52,339 bases of DNA from the NCBI GenBank assembly GCA_028681135.1, contig JAQUJC010000014.1:1-52339 (forward strand), read 5' to 3'. Under the pieces are notes generated by a model. It saw nothing but the letters and a program-made list of their open reading frames with translations. It did not search any database and was not told the DNA's origin. The DNA comes from Kiritimatiellia bacterium. GTDB taxonomy: Bacteria; Verrucomicrobiota; Kiritimatiellia; CAIQIC01; Lenti-01. Shown here piece by piece: positions 18,635 to 27,354 of this stretch. How positions within the stretch are numbered: the first letter of the stretch is position 1; every line of letters starts with the position of its first letter. Both the position numbers and the translations under genes were made by a program.

Positions 18635-19414
18635 ATGGGTGCCTGGCGTAAGTGTATTCCCTGTGCGTGTACGTTTGCGGCGCTGTGCGCGGGCATGGGC
18701 AGCATCCTGGCAGCGGGCATGGGTGAATTCCTGTTGGGGGCGCAACTGGTTCTGGTGGCACTGATCCTGGACGGACTGGATGGCACGCTGGCGCGGTTGT
18801 TGCATGGCCAAACCGGTTTTGGCGCGGAGTTAGATACGTTTGTGGACATGATCAGTTTTGGAATTGCCCCCGCCGCTCTGCTGTATCTGCATCCGGATGG
18901 GTTGCAGCGGATTCCCTTCTGGGGGTTGGCGCTGACGTTTATCTATGCGTCTTCTGGTGCCGCCCGGTTGTCGCGCTTCCGCCAAGTCGACCCGTATCGT
19001 GGACAACGCGGCTATCTGGGGCTGCCCATCACGGTGGCGGCCGGGTGTGTGGCGGCTTATCTGGTTGCATTGGAGTATCCGGAGGCCGTCAGCCGCCTGC
19101 CGGTTTCGCTGGTGAGTGGGCCGCTATCGGTCGTTTTCTGGAGCGCGTTGATCCTGATGCTGGTGTTGCAGGTGTCGCATATCCGCTATTCCAAGCCCAC
19201 CAAAAATCCGGTCGTCCTGATTCCGTTCATGGTGTGCGTGGTGATGTTGTTTATCCGTCCCCTGGCCGCGTATTCAGCCATTTTTATGTTTGTATACGGG
19301 GGCTGGTTTGCATTTGTTTCTCCATTTTTCTTTCGGCACTTTCTGGCGCAGTTGCCCGACGAGGATGAGCTGCTGCCCGAGTTGGCCGATGCCGTGGAGG
19401 AGGAGGAGCGATGA
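18635..19414 (+). CDS. pssA: CDP-diacylglycerol-serine O-phosphatidyltransferase
   Basis: The 259-residue polytopic membrane protein carries the CDP-alcohol phosphotransferase motif DGLDGTLARLLHGQTGFGAELDTFVD with all the metal-binding aspartates. Six or more hydrophobic segments follow, then an acidic tail (DEDELLPELADAVEEEER). It condenses CDP-diacylglycerol with serine to give phosphatidylserine, which Psd, encoded just upstream, decarboxylates. GGGAGG within the psd end acts as ribosome site. The stop overlaps the coaD start. Confidence 0.92.
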   Translation: MGAWRKCIPCACTFAALCAGMGSILAAGMGEFLLGAQLVLVALILDGLDGTLARLLHGQTGFGAELDTFVDMISFGIAPAALLYLHPDGLQRIPFWGLALTFIYASSGAARLSRFRQVDPYRGQRGYLGLPITVAAGCVAAYLVALEYPEAVSRLPVSLVSGPLSVVFWSALILMLVLQVSHIRYSKPTKNPVVLIPFMVCVVMLFIRPLAAYSAIFMFVYGGWFAFVSPFFFRHFLAQLPDEDELLPELADAVEEEER

Positions 19415-19902
19415 AGGGCGCAATCTATGCGGGCACCTTTGATCCTGTGACGTATGGCCATATCGATATGGCCGAGCGCGCAGCGTTGATTTTTGATCAG
19501 TTGATAGTGGCTGTGGCGGAGGACCCGGACAAGACCTTGCTGTTTGGGGTACAGGACCGCGTCGCACTGGCACAGGCCTGTCTGGCGCACCTGGACAATA
19601 TCGAGGTGGTGTCGTTCTCCGGGTTGCTGGTGGATTGGGCGCGGGCACGTGATACCCATACACTGATTCGGGGGCTGCGGGCGTTTTCGGATTTCGAGTA
19701 TGAGTTTCAGATGGCGCTGACCAATCGCAAACTGGCACCGGATATTGAGACGATGTTTCTGATGCCCAACGAGGAGTTCAGTTACATCAGTTCGAGTATG
19801 GTGCGGGAGATTGCCGCCCTGGGGGGCGAGGTGGAAAAATTTGTGCCCGCCGGGGTGGCGGCGGCCTTGCGCCAGAAACTGTCCCGCGAGCAGGCCGGTT
19901 GA
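19411..19902 (+). CDS. coaD: Phosphopantetheine adenylyltransferase
   Basis: The 163-residue product has every CoaD landmark: GTFDPVTYGHIDMAERAA (nucleotidyltransferase TxGH motif as TYGH), LIRGLRAFSDFEYEFQMALTNRKLAPDIETMFLMP, and the ISSSMVREIAALGG motif. It catalyses the penultimate step of coenzyme A synthesis, adenylating 4'-phosphopantetheine. CoA and its phosphopantetheine arm feed the acyl-carrier protein made from the following fatty acid cluster. A repeated GGAGGAGGAGGAG ribosome site precedes the ATG, which overlaps the pssA stop. Confidence 0.95.
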   Translation: MKGAIYAGTFDPVTYGHIDMAERAALIFDQLIVAVAEDPDKTLLFGVQDRVALAQACLAHLDNIEVVSFSGLLVDWARARDTHTLIRGLRAFSDFEYEFQMALTNRKLAPDIETMFLMPNEEFSYISSSMVREIAALGGEVEKFVPAGVAAALRQKLSREQAG

Positions 19903-19947
19903 GCGCGCACCGGCGCCTGGTGCCGGAGAGAGCGGTGAGATAGGGGT

Positions 19948-20460
19948 ATGATTCGTATTCCAACAACTCAGATTGGCGAGGATGGAGTGGCGGTTGCCGA
20001 CGAGGTGCCGGGCAGCCTGTTGGATCTACAAAACGATCCCGTGGCCCGCGAGGCCGGCCCCATCCAGTATGCGTTGCGTCTGGAGCGGGTGGGTGAGGAA
20101 CTGGTGGTGCGCGGGACCGTATCCGCCCCCCTGCGCCTGCGGTGTTCGCGCTGTGCGCAATTTTTCTCGACAACAGTCCAGGTTTCGTCATTCTTGCACG
20201 CCTACGAATGGGCCGCGCATCCGGATTTTCTGGATGTGTCTGCCGAGGTCCGTGAGGATGTTATCCTGGAAATTCCTGGATTTCCTCTTTGCGATGAGGC
20301 GTGTCAGGGATTGTGTCCCCGGTGCGGACATAATATGAATGAAGGCCCCTGCGCCTGTACACCCCTTGGGGATGTGTTGTCGCCGTGGGGCGACTTGGAT
20401 GGTTTAACAGCCGAATCGAGTCCGCGCCAGCCGTCAGGCGGCGCCGATGAGAAGCGTTGA
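19948..20460 (+). CDS. YceD/DUF177 family protein
   Basis: The 170-residue protein shows the YceD (DUF177) pattern: GSLLDLQ..., VRGTVSAPLRLRCSRCAQFFSTTV, DVSAEVREDVILEIPGFPLC and CQGLCPRCGHNMNEGPC. The cysteine pairs (CSRC; CPRC) suggest bound zinc. The family is linked to 23S rRNA accumulation and almost always precedes rpmF, as here (24 bases). Direct molecular function is not settled. The final 30 residues are low-complexity and not conserved in kind. Confidence 0.88.
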   Translation: MIRIPTTQIGEDGVAVADEVPGSLLDLQNDPVAREAGPIQYALRLERVGEELVVRGTVSAPLRLRCSRCAQFFSTTVQVSSFLHAYEWAAHPDFLDVSAEVREDVILEIPGFPLCDEACQGLCPRCGHNMNEGPCACTPLGDVLSPWGDLDGLTAESSPRQPSGGADEKR

Positions 20461-20484
20461 TTAGAAAGAGTAAGGAGAAGGAAT

Positions 20485-20676
20485 ATGGCAGTCCCGAAAC
20501 GAAAAATGTCAAAGAGCCGTTTGCGCTCGCGCAAGGCGGCATGGGCCGGTAAGATTCCCCAGGCAGCGGCGGTGGTGTGCCGGGAATGTGGCGCACCGTG
20601 CCTGCCGCACCGGGTATGCCCGGCCTGTGGCATGTACAAAGGCCGTCAAGTGGTCGTGAAGGAAACCAAGGACTAG
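20485..20676 (+). CDS. rpmF: 50S ribosomal protein L32
   Basis: The 63-residue protein begins MAVPKRKMSKSRLRSRKA, the invariant L32 start. It carries a zinc-ribbon set of four cysteines (VCRECGAPCLPHRVCPACG) before the closing YKGRQVV. AAGGAGAAGG sits just upstream of the ATG. It is a large-subunit structural protein, co-transcribed with plsX and fab genes as in many bacteria, which ties membrane lipid synthesis to ribosome output. Confidence 0.97.
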   Translation: MAVPKRKMSKSRLRSRKAAWAGKIPQAAAVVCRECGAPCLPHRVCPACGMYKGRQVVVKETKD

Positions 20677-20717
20677 CCGGTCGTTTTGCCTGTTGTCCTG
20701 TTGAGTGGCCATTGACT

Positions 20718-21740
20718 ATGCGTATTGCTGTGGACGCTATGGGGGGCGATTTTGCCCCTCACGCGATTGTCGAAGGGGCCTTAATGGCCCTGCGGTCTTG
20801 TCCCGATATTGACCGCCTGTATCTGGTGGGCGATGAAGCGGCCATCCAGGCCGAGGTGGCCCGGTGTGGCGGGGGCTCGGAACGACTCGACATTCGCCAC
20901 GCCACAGAAGTCATCGGAATGGCCGAATCCGCGGCGGCCAGTGTGCGCCGTAAGCGCGATTCTTCGATTAACCGCGCAATGGATTTACTGAAGGCGGGCG
21001 AGGCCAATGCCGTCTTTGCCGCCGGCAATACGGGGGCCGCGGTGGCCTCCGCCACGCTAAAACTGCGTACGCTGGAAAAGGTCCGACGCCCCGGAATCGC
21101 CATTGCGTTGCCGACACCCGCGGACAAGCCGGTGGTTTTGATCGATGCGGGGGCCACCCCGGATTGTTCGCCCGAAATCCTGATGCAATTCGCCATCATG
21201 GGCGCGGCCTATTCCCGAACAATTCTCGGTCAGGCCGATCCCTTAGTGGGACTGATGAGCGTCGGTAGCGAAGAAGCCAAAGGCAATGTTTTGAGTAAAG
21301 AGACCTACGAACATCTCGAAAACGCGCCCGTGCGGTTCAAGGGCAATGTCGAAGGCCACGATATTTTTGAAGGGGATGTGGATGTGGTGGTCTGTGACGG
21401 ATTCACGGGCAACGTGATCTTGAAGACCAGCGAAAGCGCCGCACATGCCATCAGCCGTTGGCTAAAAAAAGAATTAACCCGGAACCCCTTGCGGTTGTTG
21501 GGGGCATTACTGCTGAGTGGCGGGTTGCGGACCTTGAAAAATAAAACCAGCAAGCAGTCGTATGGCGGGGCACCGCTGCTGGGTGTCAATGGCATCTGTA
21601 TCATCGGACACGGCAGTTCGAATGCGCTTTCAACTCAAAACGGAATTTTGCAGGCCGTGCGTGCCGTGCAATGCCATCTGAACGAAACGATTCTGGAGGG
21701 CATGCGTCAATGCGCCTCCCCGGTCAAGGACACGATATGA
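20718..21740 (+). CDS. plsX: Phosphate acyltransferase PlsX
   Basis: The 340-residue enzyme makes acyl-phosphate from acyl-ACP, feeding PlsY in glycerophospholipid synthesis. Signatures are RIAVDAMGGDFAP at the start, SSINRAMDLLKAGEANAVFAAGNTGA, VVVCDGFTGNVILKTSE, YGGAPLLGVNGICIIGHGSSNA. I set the start at ATG 20718 because MRIAVDAMGGD is the family N-terminus; the open frame extends upstream across rpmF in another phase. It lies 41 bases after rpmF and overlaps fabH by ATGA. Confidence 0.96.
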   Translation: MRIAVDAMGGDFAPHAIVEGALMALRSCPDIDRLYLVGDEAAIQAEVARCGGGSERLDIRHATEVIGMAESAAASVRRKRDSSINRAMDLLKAGEANAVFAAGNTGAAVASATLKLRTLEKVRRPGIAIALPTPADKPVVLIDAGATPDCSPEILMQFAIMGAAYSRTILGQADPLVGLMSVGSEEAKGNVLSKETYEHLENAPVRFKGNVEGHDIFEGDVDVVVCDGFTGNVILKTSESAAHAISRWLKKELTRNPLRLLGALLLSGGLRTLKNKTSKQSYGGAPLLGVNGICIIGHGSSNALSTQNGILQAVRAVQCHLNETILEGMRQCASPVKDTI

Positions 21741-22729
21741 GCCAGAAACGATATGCCGCCATTACTGGGGCCGGCCACTATGTGCCCCCCAACGTGCTGA
21801 CCAATGCCGATCTCGAAACCATGGTGGAGACAACCGATGAGTGGATTCGGACGCGCACCGGCATTCGTGAGCGACGCATTGCTGCCCCGGATGAGTTCAC
21901 CTCCCACATGAGTACCGCCGCGGCGCGGCAGGCGTTGGCAAACGCGAAGCTGGCGCCGGAAGATGTGGAGGCCATCTTTGTGGCCACCTGCACCCCCGAT
22001 ATGATTTTCCCCAGCACGGCCTGTCTGGTTCAGGCGGCGCTGGGTGCCAAACGGGCCTATGGATACGATCTATCGTCTGCCTGTTCGGGCTTTTTGATGG
22101 CGTTGGATGCCGGCGCGACGGCCATCGAATCCGGACGCGTCCAGAACGCGCTGGTGATTGGGGCGGAAAAACTCAGCGCGGTCACCGATTGGACCAGTCG
22201 GGATACCTGTGTGTTGTTTGGCGATGGCGCGGGGGCCGTGGTCATGCAGCCTTCCGAGCGTCCCGGAATGCGCTCCAGTTATCTGGGGGTCGATGGCCAT
22301 CAGGCCGATATTTTGTTCCTGCCGGCTGGTGGCTGCCGGTTGCCCGCGTCGGAAAAGTCCGTCCAGGAGCATCAGCATTTCATTCAGATGGCCGGGCGCG
22401 AAACCTTCAAGGTCGCGGTCAACACCATGGTCGGTGCCGCCCAACAGGCGTTGGCTCGTGCCGGCTTGACCGAGGCCGACATTGATTGGATGGTGTTTCA
22501 CCAGGCGAATAAGCGGATCATCGATGCCGTGGCTCAGCGCCTGGGCGATGGTACGACGGACCGGGCAATCGTGAATCTCGACCGCTATGGCAATACATCG
22601 GCAGCGTCAATCCCCTTGGCCTTCTCCGAGGCAGTGGCAGATGGTCGTATCCAGAGCGGCAATAAAATTCTGATGGTGGCCTTTGGGGGCGGATTGTCGT
22701 GGGGCGGTGCCGTGGTGGAGTGGTTATGA
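21737..22729 (+). CDS. fabH: 3-oxoacyl-[ACP] synthase III FabH
   Basis: The 330-residue condensing enzyme starts fatty acid synthesis by joining acetyl-CoA to malonyl-ACP. The triad is visible: Cys in YDLSSACSGFLMAL, His in WMVFHQANKRIID, Asn in DRYGNTSAASIPLA. The N-terminal ITGAGHYVPPNVLTN and TTDEWIRTRTGIRERRIA are typical. ATG 21737 overlaps the plsX stop; the open frame above it belongs to plsX DNA. It is followed by fabD with a four-base overlap. Confidence 0.97.
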   Translation: MSQKRYAAITGAGHYVPPNVLTNADLETMVETTDEWIRTRTGIRERRIAAPDEFTSHMSTAAARQALANAKLAPEDVEAIFVATCTPDMIFPSTACLVQAALGAKRAYGYDLSSACSGFLMALDAGATAIESGRVQNALVIGAEKLSAVTDWTSRDTCVLFGDGAGAVVMQPSERPGMRSSYLGVDGHQADILFLPAGGCRLPASEKSVQEHQHFIQMAGRETFKVAVNTMVGAAQQALARAGLTEADIDWMVFHQANKRIIDAVAQRLGDGTTDRAIVNLDRYGNTSAASIPLAFSEAVADGRIQSGNKILMVAFGGGLSWGGAVVEWL

Positions 22730-23658
22730 GCTGGATGCTGTTGTTTCCCGGGCAGGGGGCTCAGGTTGTGGGCATGGGCGGCGAACTGGCGGCGGAGCTG
22801 CCCGAATGCCGCGCGCTCTTTGAGCAGGCCAGTCAGGTGTTGGGATTTGATCTGCTGCGGTTGTGCACCGAGGGGCCGCTTGAAGAGTTGACCCGTTCGG
22901 GCAATACACAACCCGCAATTTTTGTTGTGAGTATGGCTGCGCGTCTGGCATGGGCCGAGTTAGCAGGATCCACTGTGCCGGTGGCGGGGGCGGCGGGATT
23001 GAGTAGTGGCGAGTGGGCGGCGCTTCACGAGGCGGGGGTCGTATCCTTCGACGATACGGTGCGTATTTTGCAGGCGCGTGGCCACTTCATGCAGGCGGCC
23101 TGCGAGGCGACTCCTGGCGGCATGTTGACGATTATCGGCCTGCCCTTGGCGCAGGTGCGTGAGGTGGCGGCCGCCAGCGGTTTGGAAATCGCCAATCTCA
23201 ATTCTCCCGTACAAACGGTGTTGTCTGGCCATGCCGATCAGATTGCGGCAGGCGAAGCCGCCGCCAAAGCGGCGGGGGCCAAGCGGGCCTTGCGCCTGAC
23301 CGTGGCCGGGGCCTTTCATTCCTCGCTGATGCAGCCCGCGGCGGACCAATTGGCGGCGGTATTGCAGGATATCGACTTCCAGGCGCCGCGCATCCCGGTC
23401 TGGTCCAATGTGACCGGCCACACGCATACAACGCCCGATGCCATTCGCCGACGCATGGTCGAGCAGGTCGTGTCGTCCGTGCGATGGACCGACTGTTTCA
23501 GCAACATGGTGGCGGCGGGAATGGACCGGGCGGTGGAGTGTGGCCCCGGGGCCGTTCTGGCGGGACTGGGTAGGCGAATTGAGCCGGCCGTGAAGGTCCT
23601 GAACATTTTTGACTTGGCGGGGGCGCGTGAGGTCGCCAAACTGGTGCCAGAAGTGTAG
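22726..23658 (+). CDS. fabD: Malonyl-CoA:ACP transacylase FabD
   Basis: The 310-residue product loads malonyl groups on ACP. It opens MSWMLLFPGQGAQVVGMG, the canonical FabD start, and carries TQPAIFV, the nucleophile elbow GLSSGEWAAL, and the second catalytic region VAGAFHSSLMQPAADQL with the active histidine. The elbow reads G-L-S-S-G rather than the enterobacterial G-H-S-L-G; the catalytic serine remains. It ends EVGPG-like (AVECGPGAVLAGL). ATG 22726 overlaps the fabH stop. Confidence 0.95.
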   Translation: MSWMLLFPGQGAQVVGMGGELAAELPECRALFEQASQVLGFDLLRLCTEGPLEELTRSGNTQPAIFVVSMAARLAWAELAGSTVPVAGAAGLSSGEWAALHEAGVVSFDDTVRILQARGHFMQAACEATPGGMLTIIGLPLAQVREVAAASGLEIANLNSPVQTVLSGHADQIAAGEAAAKAAGAKRALRLTVAGAFHSSLMQPAADQLAAVLQDIDFQAPRIPVWSNVTGHTHTTPDAIRRRMVEQVVSSVRWTDCFSNMVAAGMDRAVECGPGAVLAGLGRRIEPAVKVLNIFDLAGAREVAKLVPEV

Positions 23659-23673
23659 AACGACTTTGAACGC

Positions 23674-24417
23674 ATGAAACCAATGACCCATAAGATAGCT
23701 CTGGTGACGGGTGCGGCCCGCGGTATTGGCCAGGCCATTGCCGTGCAATTGGCCGCCGATGGTGCCGACCTGGCTCTGTGCGATGTGCAGGCCGAGGGGC
23801 TGGACGTCACCGCGGCCCAGGTCCGTGAACTCGGCCGCCGCGCCGAAACCTATGCCATGAACGTGGCGGATGCCTCCGCGGTCGACGCGACTGTCGCCCG
23901 CGTGGTCGCCGATTTTGGCCGGATTGATATTCTTGTCAATAACGCGGGTATCAATCGCGACACCTTGCTCATCCGCATGACAGAAAACGACTGGGATCAG
24001 GTGCTGGATGTCAATCTCAAGGGGGCCTTTCTGGTGTCAAAGGCCGTGGTGAAGGTCATGATGAAACAGCGCGCCGGCGCCATCGTCAATATCGCTAGCG
24101 TGGTGGGCCTGATGGGTAACGCCGGTCAGGCCAATTATACGGCCGCCAAGGCAGGCCTGATCGCGCTGACCAAGACCACCGCCAAGGAATTGGGGAGCCG
24201 GGGCATTCGTGCCAATGCGGTGGCCCCAGGATTTATTCGTACCGCGATGACAGACCAGTTGTCGGAACAGGCCCAACAGGCGATGCTCCGGCTGGTCCCG
24301 CTGGGGCGTCCCGGCGAACCTGAAGATGTGGCCCGGGCGGTAACGTTCCTGGCCAGTGACAACGCTGCTTATGTAAATGGTCAGGTCTTGACCGTTTGCG
24401 GCGGCATGGTGATGTAG
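23674..24417 (+). CDS. fabG: 3-oxoacyl-[ACP] reductase FabG
   Basis: The 247-residue short-chain dehydrogenase has the NADPH site TGAARGIGQAIA, the NNAGINRD motif, and the catalytic set Ser (NIASVVGLMGNAGQ) and Tyr-x-x-x-Lys (ANYTAAKAGL). It ends with the FabG-type VNGQVLTVCGGMVM. It reduces 3-oxoacyl-ACP in each elongation round. Its position between fabD and acpP confirms a role in primary fatty acid synthesis rather than a generic SDR. Confidence 0.96.
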   Translation: MKPMTHKIALVTGAARGIGQAIAVQLAADGADLALCDVQAEGLDVTAAQVRELGRRAETYAMNVADASAVDATVARVVADFGRIDILVNNAGINRDTLLIRMTENDWDQVLDVNLKGAFLVSKAVVKVMMKQRAGAIVNIASVVGLMGNAGQANYTAAKAGLIALTKTTAKELGSRGIRANAVAPGFIRTAMTDQLSEQAQQAMLRLVPLGRPGEPEDVARAVTFLASDNAAYVNGQVLTVCGGMVM

Positions 24418-24447
24418 AACAAAAAATAATAACAACGGAGAACCACA

Positions 24448-24687
24448 ATGGCCTTAGAAGATAAAGTCAAAGATATCATCGTCGAGCAGTTGGGCGTGAA
24501 CAAAGATCAGGTCACCCCGGAAGCCTCGTTTATTGAAGATTTGGGTGCTGACTCGCTGGACACCGTCGAGTTGGTCATGGCCTTCGAAGAAGAATTCGGA
24601 GCCGAGATTCCTGACGAGGACGCCGAGAAGTTAACCACCGTTGGCGCGGTGATCAACTACCTCAAGGAAAAGGGATTCGACAAGTAG
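24448..24687 (+). CDS. acpP: Acyl carrier protein
   Basis: The 79-residue acidic protein carries the phosphopantetheine site [20 protein letters not shown], with Ser in the DSL motif, and the usual helices to the end ([23 protein letters not shown]). It carries growing acyl chains between the Fab enzymes encoded around it. ACGGAGAA is the ribosome site. Confidence 0.98.
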   Translation: MALEDKVKDIIVEQLGVNKDQVTPEASFIEDLGADSLDTVELVMAFEEEFGAEIPDEDAEKLTTVGAVINYLKEKGFDK

Positions 24688-24793
24688 CCGGACGCCGGCA
24701 GATTCAATCGGGGCCGGGACTGCTTGCCGCAAGGCGGCGGCTCGGCCCGTTTATCTAACGGTGGCAGGCGCAGAACGGAACGGACGCAGAACC

Positions 24794-26038
24794 ATGGCAG
24801 AAACAAGACGAGTAGTTGTGACCGGATTAGGGGTGGTCAGCCCGGTTGGCAGTACCCTGGATGCTTTTTGGGCTGCCATTCAGGCGGGCGAATCGGGCGT
24901 GGGCCCCATCACGTATTTTGATGCCGCGGCATTCGATACCCGGTTTGCTGGACAGGTGAAGGGGTTCCAGGTCGAGGACTTTATTTCGAAAAAAGAAGCT
25001 CGCCGCATGGACCCCTTCTGCCACTATGGCGTGGCCGCAGCCAAAATGGCCATGGACGATTCGGGACTGGATATGTCGCAACAGGATCCGCACCGAATCG
25101 GCGTGGTGGCCGCCTCGGGGGTGGGGGGATTGCAGGTCTTGCAGACCCAGATGGATGTGTTGCGCACCCGCGGGCCTCGCCGCTTTTCGCCCTTTATGAT
25201 CCCGCAGATGATTACGAATATCCTGCCGGGGTTGATTTCCATCAATCATAACTTGAAGGGGCCCAATTTTGCGGTGGTGACCGCTTGTGCCACAGGCACG
25301 CATTGCATTGGCGAGTCGTTGGCGCTGATCCGCAGCAACCAGGCGGATGTCATGGTCGCCGGCGGCGCAGAGGGTGCCATTTGCGAACTCGGGGTGGGCG
25401 GCTTCAATGCCATGCGCGCACTGAGTACCCGTAACGACAGCCCGGAAACCGCCAGTCGCCCCTTTGACAAGGATCGCGATGGGTTCATTATGGCCGAAGG
25501 GGCCGGCATGTTGGTGATCGAAGAATACGAGCATGCCCGCGCCCGTGGAGCACGAATCTATTGCGAAGTGGCCGGGTTCGGTTGCACCGGTGATGCTTAC
25601 CATATCACCGCCCCCGATGCGTCGGCCGAAGGGCCGGCGCGCGGGATGCAATTGGCGCTGGAGGATGCCAGCCTGACCCCGGCCGACATCGACTACATCA
25701 ATGCCCATGGCACTAGCACGGTCCTGAACGATTCAGGCGAAACCAAGGCCATTAAACTGGCCTTGGGCGAGGATCGCGCCCGCCAGATTGCGGTGAGTTC
25801 GACCAAAAGCATGACGGGCCACTTGCTGGGGGCGGCCGGCGGGGTGGAATCGGCCGTGTGCGTCTTGGCCATCCGTGACGGCGTTCTGCCGCCCACCATT
25901 AACTACACGACGCCCGATCCCAACTGCGATCTGGATTATGTGCCCAACGAAGCCCGACAAGCGCCCATCCGCGCTTGCTTGAATAATTCGCTGGGGTTTG
26001 GCGGGCATAACGGAACCCTGTGTTTCAAGGCCCTGTAA
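24794..26038 (+). CDS. fabF: 3-oxoacyl-[ACP] synthase II FabF
   Basis: The 414-residue elongating condensing enzyme has the Cys-His-His triad: VVTACATGTHCIGE, NAHGTSTVLNDSGETKA and STKSMTGHLLGAAGGVES. The start MAETRRVVVTGLGVVSPVG at ATG 24794 is canonical; upstream residues in the same frame are not family-like. It lies 106 bases after acpP and closes the fatty acid cluster. It sets chain length and membrane saturation in most bacteria. Confidence 0.97.
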   Translation: MAETRRVVVTGLGVVSPVGSTLDAFWAAIQAGESGVGPITYFDAAAFDTRFAGQVKGFQVEDFISKKEARRMDPFCHYGVAAAKMAMDDSGLDMSQQDPHRIGVVAASGVGGLQVLQTQMDVLRTRGPRRFSPFMIPQMITNILPGLISINHNLKGPNFAVVTACATGTHCIGESLALIRSNQADVMVAGGAEGAICELGVGGFNAMRALSTRNDSPETASRPFDKDRDGFIMAEGAGMLVIEEYEHARARGARIYCEVAGFGCTGDAYHITAPDASAEGPARGMQLALEDASLTPADIDYINAHGTSTVLNDSGETKAIKLALGEDRARQIAVSSTKSMTGHLLGAAGGVESAVCVLAIRDGVLPPTINYTTPDPNCDLDYVPNEARQAPIRACLNNSLGFGGHNGTLCFKAL

Positions 26039-26136
26039 CGACGGTTGGCCATTCGGGAAAAGGATTGACGCCACACGCCTACAAATTGTAAAGGTAACTA
26101 AAGCGTCAAGAGTCTAACCAGACCGGAGATTTCATC

Positions 26137-26766
26137 ATGGCCGAAGAAAATGACCTCAAGCCCCTGGATATCAGCGCCGCTAAATCCTCGACCTCACGTA
26201 TTGACTTGAGTAAGGCGACGGTTCCAAGCTCGCCGGCAACCAAGGGAATTCGCATCGGGGCCAACCCCAAAAAAGCGACCTCGCGTATCGATATTAATGC
26301 GATCCCGGGTGCAGCTAAGGCACAGACCTCTCGTGTGGGACTCGGTGCCATGCCCCCGCAAGATGATGATATCTACAAGCGGCGGACGACCTTGCTGGAT
26401 ACAAGCAAATTGCCCTTAAGCTCGGCACCCACCCAGCCGCGCACCATTCGTATCGGGAATCGTCCCACGGTGCGGGTGACCACCAGCGGGGCCCCTAGCA
26501 CTTTTTCCCCAGGGCGGACCAGTGACGAAGCTGCCACCGAAGCGCCCTCAGGGCGTCCCACCATCAAATTGAAACGTCCCGGCGGCGGAGCGTCCGTTGC
26601 CGTGCCCAGCGGAGGCGGTTCTTCGCTGGCGCCCGAACCAATTTTCTCTATCGCAGAAGATGACGGGCCCGGCAGCGCCTGGACCGCAATTTCGCTGGTC
26701 TCCATGCTGGTGCTGATTGGGTTGGTGGTGGTCCAGGTCATGACCATGAACAATGCAGCCTACTAG
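26137..26766 (+). CDS. Hypothetical tail-anchored protein with repeated Ser/Thr-Arg-Ile motifs
   Basis: I do not recognise this 209-residue protein. It is mostly disordered and lacks a signal peptide. It has a single hydrophobic helix near the C-terminus (about 182-204, WTAISLVSMLVLIGLVVVQVM). The soluble part repeats a short pattern: SSTSRIDLSKATVP, KATSRIDINAIP, AQTSRVGLGAMP, RRTTLLDTSKLP, then RTIRIGNRP and PTIKLKRPGG. This suggests an N-in membrane protein whose cytoplasmic tail offers repeated docking or phosphorylation motifs. GGAG is 8 bases before the ATG. It sits between fabF and the tmRNA gene. Confidence 0.7.
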   Translation: MAEENDLKPLDISAAKSSTSRIDLSKATVPSSPATKGIRIGANPKKATSRIDINAIPGAAKAQTSRVGLGAMPPQDDDIYKRRTTLLDTSKLPLSSAPTQPRTIRIGNRPTVRVTTSGAPSTFSPGRTSDEAATEAPSGRPTIKLKRPGGGASVAVPSGGGSSLAPEPIFSIAEDDGPGSAWTAISLVSMLVLIGLVVVQVMTMNNAAY

Positions 26767-26782
26767 CACGACCGATAGCCGG

Positions 26783-26811
26783 TTGCATCTTCCCGGGGAA
26801 TGTCGTAGTGT
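26783..26811 (+). promoter_or_regulatory. Predicted sigma-70 promoter of the tmRNA gene
   Basis: TTGCAT at 26783-26788 and TAGTGT at 26806-26811 are separated by exactly 17 bases. The predicted start point, about 10 bases downstream of the -10 box, is G26821, the first base of the mature tmRNA. The boxes match consensus in four of six positions each. Confidence 0.6.
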
Positions 26812-26820
26812 TTGATGTGC

Positions 26821-27174
26821 GGGGGCGACCGGTTTCGACGTGCCAGTTGAAGCATCGGTTGCGCGCCGAGGACCCCGGTTGGCCTCGTTAAACCTCCGGG
26901 AAAAACACAAAAGCCAACGATAACTTGGCCTTCGCGGCGTAGAAACCGCGACGTTCGACCGTTCTCGCCTGTGGGGCGGACCCGAATGTCATTCAGCAGG
27001 CTGGCGACTCGAGCCGGGCAACCGGGCGCGAGAGCGAGAACAAACAGGTTGATTGCGGTGCCACTGGCCTGTCCGTAGGCAGGGGGTATGGCGAAACTTT
27101 AATTACGGAATACGCGTGTAGACGCTGATGTGACGCTCGTGCGGACGCGGGTTCGACTCCCGCCGCCTCCACCA
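26821..27174 (+). ncRNA. ssrA: Transfer-messenger RNA (tmRNA)
   Basis: Both tRNA-like ends are present: GGGGGCG (26821-26827) followed by ACCGGTTTCGACG, pairing with CGCCTCC (27164-27170) before the discriminator A and encoded CCA. The T arm GGTTCGACTCC is intact. The tag reading frame runs GCC AAC GAT AAC TTG GCC TTC GCG GCG TAG (26913-26942), i.e. ANDNLAFAA, preceded by an A-rich segment. With SmpB it rescues stalled ribosomes and tags the product for proteolysis. It is the standard one-piece form. Confidence 0.97.
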
Positions 27175-27190
27175 GTTTCACGGTCCCCGT

Positions 27191-27215
27191 GGCCCCCGGA
27201 AACGGGGGCCTTTTT
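27191..27215 (+). terminator. Rho-independent terminator of ssrA
   Basis: GGCCCCCG-GAAA-CGGGGGCC forms a perfect 8-bp GC stem with a GNRA loop and is followed by TTTTT. It begins 16 bases after the tmRNA 3' end. Confidence 0.93.
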
Positions 27216-27354
27216 GGTGCGTCAGCCCCCCCCCTGAATCCGATGCGGGGTGGCCGCGATCCGATACAATGGATACTGCCTGGCCGTTTGCAATGTGCTG
27301 CTACAACGCTAGTAAAGATTGCGAGGGGGGGCGTGTGTGTACTATAAGGTCTTT

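Noticed and set aside
26993..27181. Minus-strand small frame ending VEAAGVEPASARAS
   Set aside because: It is the reverse complement of the tmRNA 3' domain, not a gene.
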